Shown: positions 46,001 through 58,706, counted from the first letter of the stretch. The stretch is 64,000 nt of DNA from Mangifera indica (GCF_011075055.1 NC_058145.1:9023228-9087227); one strand, 5' to 3'. The notes: generated by a model from the letters alone, not told the origin. Numbers and translations are program-made.

Positions 46001-46824
46001 CTAATGGTGCCTATGCATATTCAATAATATTTGAAATGAACTATATATCACACTATTTAAATTTTCTATCATTTGATCATTGAGATCTCTTGAATTTTTA
46101 AATTATGAAAGAAATTTTAAACTTAACAAGCTTTTCAAATTAAAATATTGAATATGCAACATTACATGCTAAAAGGGCTTGATGGACCCAACTTCCCAGA
46201 ACCAACAAGAAAATTAGGACAAATGAATGTTCGAGCAATTGCTCCATCAACTAAAACATGTATGAAAATATGTTTTTGCTATCTTAAAAAATGCATGATT
46301 TACATAAATAAAAAAAACACGTGAATATATAAATGCATTTTATATCTTTACCTATGTTTTCATCTTATTGAGGAGATGGTAATGAAGTCTCAATCCTTAT
46401 AACTTGATTTTTACTTTTTGCAAAGTTTTTTCTTATACCAGACTCATAATCAAAATCTATAAAATATACATTAGAAATAGAAACATCAAGAACAATTACT
46501 TTTTTCTTTAATAGTAAAGGAAACAATGTTTTAAATTTGAAGATGATATAATCATACAATTATTGTAAAAGAAAACTAATTTTTTTATTTCTTTTTTACT
46601 ATTTTTCATTCACTTTCAGTATCACAAATTAAGTGTTCTTCAATATCACTATAATAATCAATTATTGTTTCATCTTCTTCCTCAATATTAACATCATCTT
46701 CTATTACTTCAATATCATCATGTAAATTACTAGAACTAACTAAGTCTGGATTAATATCAATTATATGGAATTGTCTACTACTAAATGTTCTAAAGATTCA
46801 TTTTTTGGGTTCATTGGAATAACA

Positions 46825-47281
46825 TTCTAAACATTTAGTTGTCAAAATATAATTAATTTCAACTAAAAATTAGTTGTAGAAAATTAATTTTAGTTACACA
46901 TTTCGTGACTAACGTTATAGTTGTCAAACAAATTTATTTACAACTAAAATTTTAGTTGCTAAAATAACAATTTAGGGATTAATTTTTTTTCAAAACTAAT
47001 TACTTCTCAAAACAAAATTATTTGCAAAATATTAGTTTTACTTCTATTTTGCGACTACACACTTAGTTGCCAAAACATAATTAATTGCAATTAAATAATT
47101 AGTTACATAAAATTAATTTTGGTAGCCTATTGTTTCCTTTAGTCAGAAAAATGAGGGTTCAAAAAATAGAATTAATTTTTGACAACTATATTTATTTTAG
47201 TTGCTATAGGTCCGTATTTGCAACTATTTTTAACTAATAATAAAAAAGTGAGTTGCTATTTGTTTTTTTTTTTTTCGTAGT
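46825..47281 (-). repeat. Internal CACTA 5'-end block inside tnp2
   Basis: This block holds AACTAAAATTTTAGTTGC-type subterminal repeats and ends TTTTTTCGTAGTG at 47281, the complement of CACTACGAAAAAA. It aligns with 54540-54722 plus 61231-61467, the 5' end of the large element, and has the same orientation. It falls between DUF4216 and the acidic tail of tnp2. The left limit is uncertain. Confidence 0.65.
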
Positions 47282-47581
47282 GTCTCTTTTTCTTCATTTG
47301 TGTTATTCATTGTATATCACATAAGTTTTTTTGTTGAGCTTTTTGAACCACTTTCCAATAAGCCTCATATTTGTAATTATCAATGTAGAATACTCAATTG
47401 CAAGTATAAAAGGGGTCATCTTCATACTAAAACTTGCCAATATTAATGCACATGAGATGACAATCCTTTTGTATCCATGTTTTTTTGCATCTGTGTCAAA
47501 CCAATCACACTTGAATAATATAGCATGAAATCCATATGTTATTTTGTGGTTTAAACTTGAACTAGGGGCATTTGCATCATT

Positions 47582-48017
47582 TGACAAGGGTAAGTAAGGG
47601 TTGATTTGTCATTTGAGCAAGAGAGGGGCAGTATGGTAATTCTACTAGCTTTAATCCCTAATATCTATTCTTCTTCTCTTCTCCAGAACGCATATTGCGT
47701 TCTTGTGCTTTAAATAAACCCAATTCTTTCTTTCGGCTTACTCCCTCTATGTGTCCAAGTTGTTGTACATTGGTGAGAATTCTTGGTTCTAGTATCATCG
47801 GCTCATCGTTTGTAGTCCGATGAGTTTGTCTGCCATTGGTGTGTCGTTGGTTTGTGTAGAATTGGTAATTTTGTTCTTGTTCTTGATTAGTGGGTGTATA
47901 TTGTAACTTGTAAACTCTAATTGATTAATTAGTAGACTGACTAGAGGATTATCCTTTGCCTTGCATGAAGGATTTTCAGTTTGAAACCTGAACCAAGTAT
48001 ATTGCTCTTGTGTTGCA
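47582..48017. mobile_element. Probable solo LTR, 436 bp, in tnp2
   Basis: It begins TGACAAGGGTAAGT and ends TTGTGTTGCA. The flanks TCATT (47577-47581) and TTATT (48018-48022) are a 5-bp duplication with one transition. It contains a TATA-like TTTAAATAAA (47710-47719) and a 17-bp palindrome GAACGCATATTGCGTTC (47686-47702). It separates TQNSGVMV...ELKYIYG from ILFKCDWFDT in the minus-strand tnp2, probably within an intron. The boundary call rests on an imperfect duplication. Confidence 0.55.
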
Positions 48018-48967
48018 TTATTTCTTTGTCATTCGTTAATTAATTGCATGTTTGGCTAGTGACTCGTGATAAAGATCTTGTAATTGAACATTAACACCAT
48101 ATATATATTTTAGTTCCAAGACACAAGATAAAACACCAAAAAGCTCAACTGGTTCACCATCATACTCCCTTGCTACCATCACTCCACTATTTTGAGTTAC
48201 TCGACAAATTTCTTTATTTTTGTTATGAAAACACAACCCACTAATGATACAATTGTTGTGCAAATAAATCTAAAAATCAGGGCCACAAGATAATGAATAG
48301 AGTTGTTTAGTTCTTTCATTAGATCTTCGAGCGTGCAAGGTGTTTATTTACACAAAAAATATTACCTATGATATAAATAAAACAAATAATTGACATTTAA
48401 AATATTTTGTCTATTTTTTAAGATATGTTTACTTACACGATCTACAAACCATTTTGGGAATAATTGTTCATGTATTTGGTACATGTTATCACAATACGGT
48501 GCCTTCAACTCCCTTGAAGTGTTCACTGTTTATTAAAGGACCATAAGAAAAAAAAAAAACTTTTTATGGTCATTAACATGAAAAAAAAAAACCTACCAAA
48601 TTTATCAAACAAATTAAAATTAAAAGTGATTTACTTTAGAAAAGGTTAGAGCTCTTCATAATTGTTCAAGATATACCGATGAGCCTTTTTCGCTTCTTCA
48701 AAGGAAAGTTGAATTTTTTGCATTGACCTCCATGGAAAAGCCTTTTGTGAAAATAGTGAGAGGTTTCCATGTGATTGGTCAAGCCAACCACCATCATTTC
48801 AATCTACTTGATTAAATTTAGTTTCAATTCCTTAAAGATACATTTAACAAAAATTTAATGTTTCATTCACCATATATGCTTTTGCAATAGAAACTTCCGG
48901 TCTAGCTTTGCTTTTAACATAATATTTTAATTTTCTCAAATACCTTTCTATGACAAGAATTTCTCAT

Positions 48968-50012
48968 AAGATATTGCATTAGTTGCCATTGAAACATAGA
49001 TTGTAGAGGTTGTTTATGTCAATACACACGACTTTTGATATGAGGTGGCATGAGGAAAAACGACTTTATACAAAAGATGTGTTGATGCATCTAACTAATT
49101 CTAAAGCTTGATAGGATTTTAATAAAATAAACCCTAGTTTCACACTTAATCCACATTATGTAAGGCTAAGTCTTGCAATTGATGATTTTAATCCATTTGG
49201 AAACATGAATAATTCTTATAGTATATGGCCAATGATACTTGTCTCATACAATTTGCCTCCGTGGAAGTGTATGAAAGAGTCATATTTTATGATGTCACTA
49301 TTAATTCTAGGATTCATAGCACCTAGAAGAGATATTAATGTATACCTACACCCATTAATTGATAAATTAAAAGATTTATGAGATGATGGTGTACAAACTT
49401 ATGATACGTTTAGTGTAAAACATTTTTGTTTACATTTTGTTGTCATGTGGACAATAAACAATTTTCTTGCCTTAGGAAATTTGATGGTCAGAGAACAAAG
49501 GTATAAGACATGTCTAGTTTGTAATGAAAATACTTTATCACAATTGTTAAGAAGTAAAAAATGCTTCATAGGCCATCAATGGTTCTTGTCTATATATCAT
49601 CCTTGGAGGAAAAGTTAACAATTTGAAGAGAAAAAAGAAAGTAGACATTCAGTGAAGATATTCTCGAGATATGAAATTCTTTAATAACAAGGTATTATTA
49701 AAAATATGTGTTTCGAGAAAAATCCAAATAATGTTAACAAAGTTAGAAAAAGAAAACGTACTTCTGGTTAATCCAGTTAGACAAAGAAAAGTATGTTCTT
49801 TGAGTTGGAATATTGGTCTAAACTTAAAATTAGACATTGTCTTGATGTTATGCATATTGAAAAAAATGTATGTGATAACATTATTTGTATATTGTTGAAT
49901 ATTGAAGGGAAAGCAAAAGACACTGGTAAAGCACGACTAGATTTGATAGTTATGAAAATACGTAAAAAAATTACATTTACAACCTCATAGTGATATATAT
50001 TTGAAACTAATA
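48968..50012 (+). pseudogene. Inverted catalytic core of the tnp2 transposase
   Basis: On the plus strand the sequence reads LPLKHRL, RLFMSIHTTFDMRWHEEKRL, LAIDDFNPFGNMNNSYSIWP, SYNLPPWKCMKESYFMMSLL, DINVYLHPLIDKLKDL, DDGVQTYDTFSVKHF, VVMWTINNFLALGNL and KTCLVCNENT. Then come FFELEYWSKLKIRHCLDVMH, IEKNVCDNIICILLNIEGKA, KARLDL and LHLQPHSDIYLKL. This is the Transposase_21 core of CACTA tnp2 proteins, which cuts the element ends. It is opposite in strand to the rest of tnp2 and placed within DUF4218. Stops and frame changes are present. Confidence 0.85.
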
Positions 50013-51065
50013 AACCCATCGATATCCAGTAGGTTGACCAAGTTTAGCTTTAAGTGCAAGATGTACAACCAAGTGGATCATAATATTAAAAAAATAAAAA
50101 GCAGGAGGAAATATCATTTCAAGCTTACAAAGAATTAGGGCTACATCTTTCTCCAATCTATTTAGATCTTTTATAGACAAAGTTGTAACACATATTTGTT
50201 GAAAGAAACGAGATAACTCAACAAGTGGACGATGTACAATACAAGTATTGATGTATTGCCACTAGCAAGAGTTGTTGCAACAACACGAGAATCATGACTC
50301 GTTAATCCAAATACCTTACCAATTTTGACATTGACATTTCGGGAAATATTAGCCACATATTTATACCTAGACTCATCACAAGCGACACATTTATCAACAT
50401 TTTTCATGCTCCTTCCAAAATAAAGTACAATCAAATTTACACACATGAATTAATTTATATTCTAATCCTAATTCTTACAACATCTTTTTAGCTTCATAAT
50501 ATGACAATAGAAGATTTGATCATCTGGGAAAAACACTTTTCAATAATTGGAGAAATGTTACATGATTTATCAATCATATGACTGATGATTTTTGTGTGCA
50601 TCAGTTTCATTATAAATTCAAGTATTGAAAAGTTTTTGTCAAGCTTTAGCAAATAAACTATCAAACTTCTCAAAATTTATATTGTTAACATTTTTGTATG
50701 TATTATTACCCACATTTGTTGATTCTTCAAGGCTAAAATCCATATGCATGTGTATTGGATCATATGCATCATTCAACATTTCAATGCATTCATCGCCATC
50801 ATCACATTTGTCATTCATTTCATCGATAAACATGTCATGTAGATTGTTTCCTTCATATGTGTTTTCCCCACAAAATATCCATTCTAGAAAAACCATACCA
50901 ATACAAATGTCCTTGAATGGTAATTAGATCCTGCAACCTTGTATTCAAACAATCTCTATACAGGCAACGAGTCTTACTCTCACTATCTAAGTGATGTTTT
51001 GCAATGCCAATGATGGAGTCAATTCGTTCAACATATTCTTTGCACAACCTATCAAACAAATAAAT

Positions 51066-51922
51066 TCAACTTTTATCCTTTGTCAAGTTAATTGAATAAT
51101 GTAGCTAATCCTATGTTACATCTATAAGAATGGAAAAGACAAAATTTTGAATAATGTAGATGCCCCATGATTGCTAGTTAATTATACAAGAGTAGAAAAT
51201 TTTAAATTCCCATATAAATTAGAATTTTCCCAAATGCTTCTCACTATGCCTATCACCCACCTACCATTAATTTTTTGGAAACACAACATAATCAAAACCA
51301 TACTTAGTTTGAATTTCTAATATAACTTCACCAAATATGGAAAAATGTAAGGGTGTGTATGATCTAATTTGATATGGTTTGAGAAATGTTTCAAACCAAA
51401 GTAAAAGAAAAAATGGTTTGGCTAAATCTCAAACCAAACCAAACCATTAATTTAAGCTTCAAGTCAAGCCAAATTGAATAAAAAAAATTATAATTTGGTT
51501 TGATTTAAATTATGGTTTAAACAATATACATTTTTGAAAACCTGACTCTTTCACATATAAACCACCATTGATAAAGCAATGCACACAACAACTAACTATC
51601 CAAGTAAGTACAAGAGGAACACCTCGCTCATAATGAAAATAGTTGGTCATTCGTTTATAAAATTTACTAATTTGAAGTATATTTTTCATCTATCATGCAA
51701 GGCCATACTATGGCATTCTCCAAAGCTTCTTTATATTCAATATAATTCATCAAAGAATCAATCAATTACACAATAATATAACTAACTCCTTGCTATCACC
51801 AAAATATAGACAAGGAAAATTTCTGTAATTAAAAAAATACATATTTAAAGAGAACATATCCTTTAATAAAGAAAATTACAAGAGAGAGTTTAATTTTATT
51901 GCCAAAAAAAATTTCAATGACA
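51066..51922. other. tnp2 upstream region, no gene
   Basis: Between 51360 and 51540 the words ATGGTTTG, AACCAAACCAAACCA and TTTGGTTTGATTT recur in both orientations, like the interior of a small MITE, but clear ends were not found. A 65-aa plus frame (51579-51776) is chance. Confidence 0.4.
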
Positions 51923-51931
51923 AAAAAGTGA

Positions 51932-52830
51932 GGGTAATTAATTAAAATAAGCAAAATTTTAAGCATTTATACATTTTTAGGCCACCCTAGAAAAGTTTTA
52001 CCAAAATAAGCAAACCGTATTTTTTTTACCCTTTTTACCCTTATGTTGAAAAACCAAGTAAAAATATTTTTTCTGAGAATATGCGTCGATTTATGACGGT
52101 AACGATGGTAGCTAGGGATTTTACAGTGAAACCCTAAATATGTCGAATGTATATGAATGTTTTTGAATGTTTTGAACGCTTAAAATGATGTAGTTTCGAT
52201 GTTAATGGATGCCTAGAAGTGTAGCCGTTGAGAGACAAAAGCGCAAAAAGTGAATAGTGTCACGCAAACTGTGAACAGTGTCACGCAAACTGTGAACAGC
52301 TGCGCAAACCGCGCAAATACTACTCACATCGCGCAAACTGCTTGCAAAATTGCGCAAAAAATACTGTTCACAGACTATGATATCTACTTTTGCGCGATGT
52401 AATCAGTGTTTGCGCGATGTGAACAGGTTTGCGCAGTGTAAACAGTGTTTGCGCGATTTGCGCAGTTTACGCAGCACTGTAAATTTGCGCAGTTTACGTG
52501 ACACTGTAAATTTGTGCGCTTTTGTCTCTCAACGGCTACACTTCCAGACATCCTTAACATTGAAACTACATCATTTTAAGCGTTCGAAACATTCAAAAGC
52601 ATCCATATACATAATTCGACATATTTAGGGTTTCAGTGTAAAATCCCTAACCACCATCGTAACTACCATAAACCGACGCACATTCTCAGAAAAAATATTT
52701 TTATTTGGTTTTTCAACATAAGGGTAAAAAGGGTAAAAAAAATACAGTTTGCTTATTTTGGTAAAACTTTTCTAGGGTGGCCTAAAAACGTATAAACGTT
52801 TAAAATTTTGCTTATTTTAATTAATTACCC
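51932..52830. mobile_element. Mutator-type foldback element, 899 bp
   Basis: Arms 51932-52245 and 52515-52830 are inverted copies of about 315 bp with some 90 percent identity by eye, both ending GGGTAATTAATTAAAATAAG. The flanks AAAAAGTGA (51923-51931) and AACAAGTGA (52831-52839) are a 9-bp duplication with one mismatch. The 270-bp centre is a cluster of TGCGCAAAC and GTGAACAGTG words in both orientations, far richer in CG than its surroundings. Transcribed, the element would fold into a long hairpin. The 92-aa plus frame at 52350 is a by-product of these repeats. Confidence 0.88.
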
Positions 52831-52839
52831 AACAAGTGA

Positions 52840-54339
52840 TGTAGATGCACATTAACAAACCAATATCAAGTGCACTAATTACCTTATTTGAGGCTGAAGA
52901 TCCACAAACAATTAAAATGTGGAGCCTTCCTTTATTTTTGTTAAGGGTACTTGTGCAAATGCTTCTACAAACTTTAATACACAGTCCTATATTCAAACTC
53001 AAAACCAAAATTTTGCTCATCAACTCATTGTTGCCCTCAAATATATAATTTTACAATACAACTTGAGATGCACCATTAATAATAGTAAACATGTTATGTT
53101 ACAGACAATACAGTTCTTTTATTTTGGTAACCTAAAATTCTCCCAATCCCCATAAAAGAATCCCCATCAAATATCTAGCCACACACACACACAAAGAGAA
53201 GGAAAAAAAAGGAAAAAAGAAAGGCAACCCTTTTATATGTTCAATCGATCTTTATTTTACAGGATGAATTCATTAAAATCCCTTCTAGAAACATAAAACT
53301 TCATCAACTGTTCAATAATTTTCATAAGTATGCCAGTCTATTGATAATACCAAAGAAAAAAAAGCAATAAAAAGTAAACAATTAAGCCATCATTGTCAAG
53401 ACACGAAATTATGACAATATATATAAAAAAAACGAAAGTATATATTCCAAATAATAAGCAATTCAAACTAATACAAACATTATCATACTGCATTCAACCG
53501 AAAAGGAGTGATTCAATAAACAAGTTAACAGAAAGAATGGTGAAATGGGTACCTTTTTGTTTGTCGAAATTTTGTGTTGAAAAATACGTGAAACATTCAG
53601 GTTGAAGGTTGAAGCAGCACAAGAAGGATGTTGAGGACTAAGTGCAGCGGCAAAAGAAATTTACCACCTTTAACAAAACCTCACCGTTACATTTACTTTT
53701 TAAAATAATAATATTATAATAATATATCATATTAAATTATTAATATAATATTTATTTATAGTATTATTCTATTTATTAATTTTTGTTAATAATCTTATAT
53801 TTAATACCAAATCAAATTTGACTCAAATTCAAACTAGTGAGAGATGTCATTAAAAATGTTGTTAATGAAATAAATAATATTATCGGTAGAATGAATAATA
53901 TTACTAAAAGAATAATATAATATTGTCGATGAAATAAACAGTATCATTGAATAAATAAATATTGTCACTCGTGAGATAACAATATCATCAAATGACAATT
54001 CAAGTCAAATTCTGATCGAACTATTAAACTAAAATATTAGTTAAAATTTGGTTTAAATCAAACTGAACACCAATTCCATTCGAGTTGGCTCGATTCGAGA
54101 CCTTAAGAACATATCAATTGTTATGAAAGAAAATAATAATAAGAAAGTAGTGTTTTAATCATTTCGATATAAATATATTTAGATTCTAAGAATATATTGA
54201 TACAATTTTATATTGAAAAATTACTAATTAGATACATTTTTACGGATCAATATCAATGATCAATCATCTCTTAATTTTCTTCCCTAAGTAGACTCTTATA
54301 AAATTAATTTGTTGTTTTTATGGTTTCTTATATTTTCCG
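52840..54339. other. No gene recognised
   Basis: Low-value frames of 65-80 aa occur at 52817-53605 on both strands. 53690-53810 is almost pure AT. Nothing supports a gene. Confidence 0.45.
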
Positions 54340-54722
54340 TGACTATTTATTTAGTTACTATTAGTATGTTATATATTTTGTAAATTATATTTTGTGACTA
54401 AAATTATAGTTTTCAAATAAATTTACTTAAAATTTTAGTTGTCAAAATAACAATTTAGTTAACACCAATTTCCCTTCAACAAGAACGTGGACACAAAAGG
54501 ATGAAATTATTTCGTATCCAAACATTTAGCTATAAAAAAATAAAAAAACTTGCAACTTAAAAATTAATTTTAGTTACATATTTCGCTACTAAAGTTATAG
54601 TTGCCAAATAAATTCATTTACAACTAAAATTTTTAGTTGTCAAAATAATGATTAATCACAAAAAGTTTCTGTCCAATGAAAATATGAGGCACCAAAACCA
54701 TAGAATAAGTTTATCTTTATTT
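54340..54722 (-). repeat. CACTA 5' subterminal region, inner part
   Basis: Two related units carry GTGACTAAAATTATAGTT and CTACTAAAGTTATAGTTGCC, each followed by AACTAAAATTTTTAGTTGTC-like words. They match 46860-47050. The region is cut at 54722 by copia C and resumes at 61226. Confidence 0.7.
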
Positions 54723-55163
54723 TGTTAGAATCATGTATATGGTCTCTATCTAAGCATATATATACTAAGTATGCAAGATAGAAACCAAAATTAAATTGCG
54801 AAATATTAAACACTAACCTCCAGCCATTGCTTGACGATTTGATGCAGAATAATCCTCTGGAAATTGTTGTAAACTTTCATCTTCCAGGTGATCTCTTTTT
54901 CTCATAGAATGGTGTATGTTTTCTGTGTTGAAAAAGCTCACCCAGGGACCCTATTTATAGCCTTAAGAAGCATTCTACCATCAAGAATGCTACGTAACTT
55001 GTGGAGTTATGCATGGGAGTTACAGACCATTACACCATGAAGAAGTAACTGCATGAAGCAGTTACCATTATCCCATGAAGAAGTAACTGCTGCAGTTACC
55101 ATGCATGAAGCCATGAAGAAAGCAGTTACAATGCATGAAGCCATGAAGAAAGAAAAACTAACA
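54723..55163 (-). repeat. 3' LTR of copia C
   Basis: It contains CATGAAGAAGTAACTGC-like short repeats in its right third, shared with the other LTR. Confidence 0.95.
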
Positions 55164-55460
55164 TTCTCCCACTTGGTCTGTAACCCATCAATCCACATAC
55201 TGAAGTAAAGAAATAAAATACACGAATCATGACGATAAGTCCTCTAAAAACGAGTATTATCTTCCATATATCACGATGTATTCATTCCTCTATATCTTAA
55301 TGAATAAACCTTATGTTTATTCTGGGTCCAAATTTGATTATTTTCTCAACCAAAATGTGCACATAAAATGAGAAAACTTAATCAATTGAAAAACTGAATA
55401 ATTTTATTATAGAAAATGTATATACATCAAATCACATGATGGAACTCACTCTCATCACAA

Positions 55461-57569
55461 TTACGATATGAGACCAACTCCCATTCGCTCTACATGATCC
55501 TTAAAACTTTTTGGTGGCATGTCTTTTGTCAAAGGATCGGCTATCATCAATTCAGTGCTGACGTGTTCAATGACCACTTTATTTTCTTTTACACGTTCCT
55601 TAATGGCTAAATACTTAATGTCGATATGTTTACTTCGACTACTACTTTTATTATTTTTAGCCAAGAAAACAGCAACTGAATTGTCACAATAAATTTTTAT
55701 CGGCTTAGAAATAGAATCCACAATCCTAAGCCTAGATATGAAACTCTTCAACCATACACCATGTGATGTAGCCTCAAAACAAGAAACGAACTCAGCCTCC
55801 ATGGTAGATGTAGCAATCAATGACTGCTTAGCACTCCTCCAAAATATGGCTCCGCCGGCAAATAAGAAAATATATCCAGATGTTGATTTTCTTGAATCAA
55901 CACAACCGGTAAAATCTGAATCGGAGTAACCAACTACCTCTAAATTATCAGTCCGTTTATATATAAGCATGTATTCTTTGGTCCCTTGAAGGTACCGCAT
56001 CACTTTCTTTGCAGCTCTCCAGTGGTCTATACCTGGATTACTCTGATATCTTCCTAACATCCCAATAGCAAATGCAATGTCAGGTCTTGTGCAAACCTGA
56101 GCATACATAAGGCTTCCAACAGCTGAAGCATAAGGAATGCTCTGCATTTGTTCCTTTTCAAGTTCATTTTTAGGGCATTGGTTCAAATTGAACTTATCAC
56201 CCTTCACAATTGGTGCTATACTCGGTGAACAATCTTTCATCCGAAATCTCTCTAAAACTTTGTTGATATAGGTTTCTTAAGATAGACCTAGTATGCCTTG
56301 AGGTCTGTTCCTATGAATCTTAATGCCAATGACATAAGACGCTTCACCCATATCTTTCATATCAAAGTTTTTAGAGAGAAATTGTTTCACCTCATAAAGC
56401 AATCATTTATCATTGGTTGCAAGTAATATATCATCCACATATAGAACAAGGAAACAAATTTTACTCTCACTGACCTTCTGGTATATACATTGATCCATGA
56501 TATTCTCTTCAAAACTGAATGAAAAGATAACCTCATGGAATTTCAAATACCATTGACGGGATGCTTGTTTCAATCCATATATGGACTTCCTAAGCTTGCA
56601 CACTAATTGCTCACCATTACTAGAGGAGAATCCTTCAGGTTGTTTCATATATACCTCTTCCTCTAAATCTCCATTGAGGAATGCCGTTTTCACATCCATT
56701 TGATGTAGTTCTAAGTCAAAATGGGCTACTAATGCCATTATAATACGGAAATAATCTTTTTTAGATACAGGAGAAAAGGTCTTCGTATAATCGATTCCCT
56801 CCTTTTAAGTGAAACCCTTAGCAACGAGTCTTGCTTTATATCTCTCGATGTTACCTAATAAGTCTTTCTTTGTTTTATAGACCCATTTACACCCAATGGC
56901 CTTTGCCCCATTAGGTAACTTGACAAGATCCCAGACTTCATTACTCTTCATAGATTCCATCTCATCTTTCATAGCATTGTACCACAAAATAGATTTACTG
57001 CAATCCATTGCTTGTGAAAACGTAACAGGATCATCTTCGGCTCCTAAATTATGGTCAATTTCTTGTAAGTACACTATATAATCACTAGAAATAGCTGATT
57101 TCTTCATTCTAGTTGATCTTCTTAATGTTGTAACACTATCCTCTTGTGGAGTAGAGTATACAACTGGTGGTTCAACAATATCTGAAGGTTGTTGAACAGT
57201 TTGATCTACTAAAGTATTATCAGCAACTTGTGGAACTTCATTGATTGGTTGTTCAATATCCATTTGAACTTGAGGGGTATTGTGAATAACAACCAATCTA
57301 TTACTCGAAATGGGTGGTTGAGTACCTGAATGATCTTTCTCAAAAATTAAATCCTGAGATTGATCGCTCCCACTGATTAAGTCATTTTCAAGAAATTTTG
57401 CATTTCGAGATTCCACTATTCTAGTGCTATGTGATGGACAATAAAATCTATAACCTTTAGACTTTTCGGCATATCCAATGAAATAACCACTTATAGTTCT
57501 TGGGTCTAATTTCTTTTCATGTGGATTATAAACTCTTACTTCAGACGGGCATCCCCAAAAGCGTATATG
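55461..57569 (-). pseudogene. Copia C integrase end, reverse transcriptase, RNase H
   Basis: The frame is contiguous with the integrase except for stops. It reads HIRFWGCPSEVRVYNP, ISGYFIGYAEKSKGYRFY, a Ser/Gln/Pro linker, WYNAMKDEMESM, IGCKWVYKTK and YKARLVAKGFT. RT follows with DVKTAFLNGDLEEEVYMKQP, YGLKQASRQWYLKF and LVLYVDDILLA (both aspartates kept). The RNase H part (56240-55461, 259 codons open) has MYAQVCTRPDIAFAIG, YSDSDFTGCVDSRKSTSGY, STMEAEFVSC, IYCDNSVAVFLAKNNKSSSR and DPLTKDMP. Stops stand at about 56805 (expected Gln), 56403 and 56274 (expected Gln). No frameshift is evident here. Confidence 0.92.
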
Positions 57570-58706
57570 TCACAAACTCGGTTTCCAACCTTTAAATAAC
57601 TCAAATGGGGTTTTAGAAACAGCCTTGGTTGGAACTCGGTTCAATATATACACTGCCGTTTTAAGAGCTTCTATCCACAGTGATTTAGGAAGTTTGGAGC
57701 TGCTAAACATACTCCGCACCATGTCCAATAGAGTTCGGTTTCTTCTTTCCGCTATACCATTTTGGTCCGGAGAACCAGACATAGTGTATTGGGCAACAAT
57801 CCCATTTTCTTCAAGAAACCTTGCAAATGGACCAGGTGCTTGTCCATCATGAGTGTATTTACCATAATATTCTCCACATCTATCTGATCTCACGATTTTA
57901 ATTTGTTTTCCAGATTGTTTCTTTACTTTTGCCTTGAAAACCTTAAAGGCATCTAATGCTTCATTCTTGTTATGGAGCATGTAGAGATACATGTATCGTG
58001 AATAATCATCAATAAATGAGATGAAGTATTTTTGACCATAAGCGTCCATATCAGGACAACAAATATCTGTATGTATGATTTCTAATATGTCTGAACTCCC
58101 CTTGGCACCTTTCTTTGACTTGTTGGTTTGTTTTCCCTTTATACAATCCACACAAGTATCAAAGTCAGTAAAATCTAGAGTATCTAGTACTCCATCATTC
58201 ACTAACCTTTTAATTCTTTCTATGGAGATATGTCCCAATCTCCGATGCCACAATGTAGAAGAATTTTCATTCATAACACTTCTTTTAATACCAACATTAT
58301 CTTGAACACGCATCAAATTAAATGAAACATTATTTTGTAAATGAATTCGGAACAAACCATCAGACAATGTACCATTTCCCACAACTGCAGATTTATAAAT
58401 CAAATTAAATGCAGTTTCATTAAATGTAAAGGAAAATCCAAATGGTACAAGTCTTGAAACAGAAATCAAGTTTCTAGAGAAACTTGGAATATAAAAGGTT
58501 CGTTCTAAATCCAAAACAAAACCAGAATCTAAAACTAATCTGCACGTTCCGACCGCTTCCACATGTGAACGCATCTTATTTCCTGAATAGATGCTTTGTT
58601 CACTGGCCATCGGCTTCCTTTGGTTTAAAAAGCCCTGCAAGGTATTTGAAACATGGATTGTAGAACCAGAATCAATCCACCAAGTGTTATGACAAACATC
58701 AACCAT
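57570..58706 (-). pseudogene. Copia C protease and integrase
   Basis: 378 codons are open. The protease has [18 protein letters not shown] with the DSG motif. RNLISVSRL precedes the integrase zinc finger [18 protein letters not shown]...CVDCIKGKQ (HHCC). The DDE core shows [35 protein letters not shown] and [18 protein letters not shown], so all three catalytic acidic residues are present. A TGA after GWKPSL takes the place of the expected arginine (CGA to TGA). Confidence 0.92.

Larger units (their letters stand above)
46620..51065 (-). pseudogene. CACTA tnp2-like transposase, rearranged
   Basis: N-terminus at 51059: LCKEYVERIDSIIGIAKHHL, then CLYRDCLNTRLQDL and GHLYWYGFSR (Transpos_assoc domain). 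Next come MNDKCDDG...MLNDAYDP, FSILEFIMKLMHTKI and CVACDESRYK. At about 50350 this is joined directly to YVANISRNVNV and GLTSHDSR, then LVELSRFFQQICVTTLSIKD, LILCKLEMIFPPAF, MIHLVVHL and GYRWVY (DUF4218). The catalytic core that belongs between ESRYK and YVAN is missing there and lies inverted at 48968-50012. After it IERYLRKLKYYVKSKARPE resumes DUF4218, followed by AHRYILNNYEEL, FPKWFVDRV, TQNSGVMV, and ILFKCDWFDT (DUF4216, 47587-47303). An acidic tail (EDDVNIEEEDET) lies near 46700. Many stops; not functional. Confidence 0.8.

Noticed and set aside
52350..52628. 92-aa frame with repeated CNQCLRD-like words
   Set aside because: The repetition comes from the TGCGCAAAC repeats of the foldback element; it is not a protein repeat.
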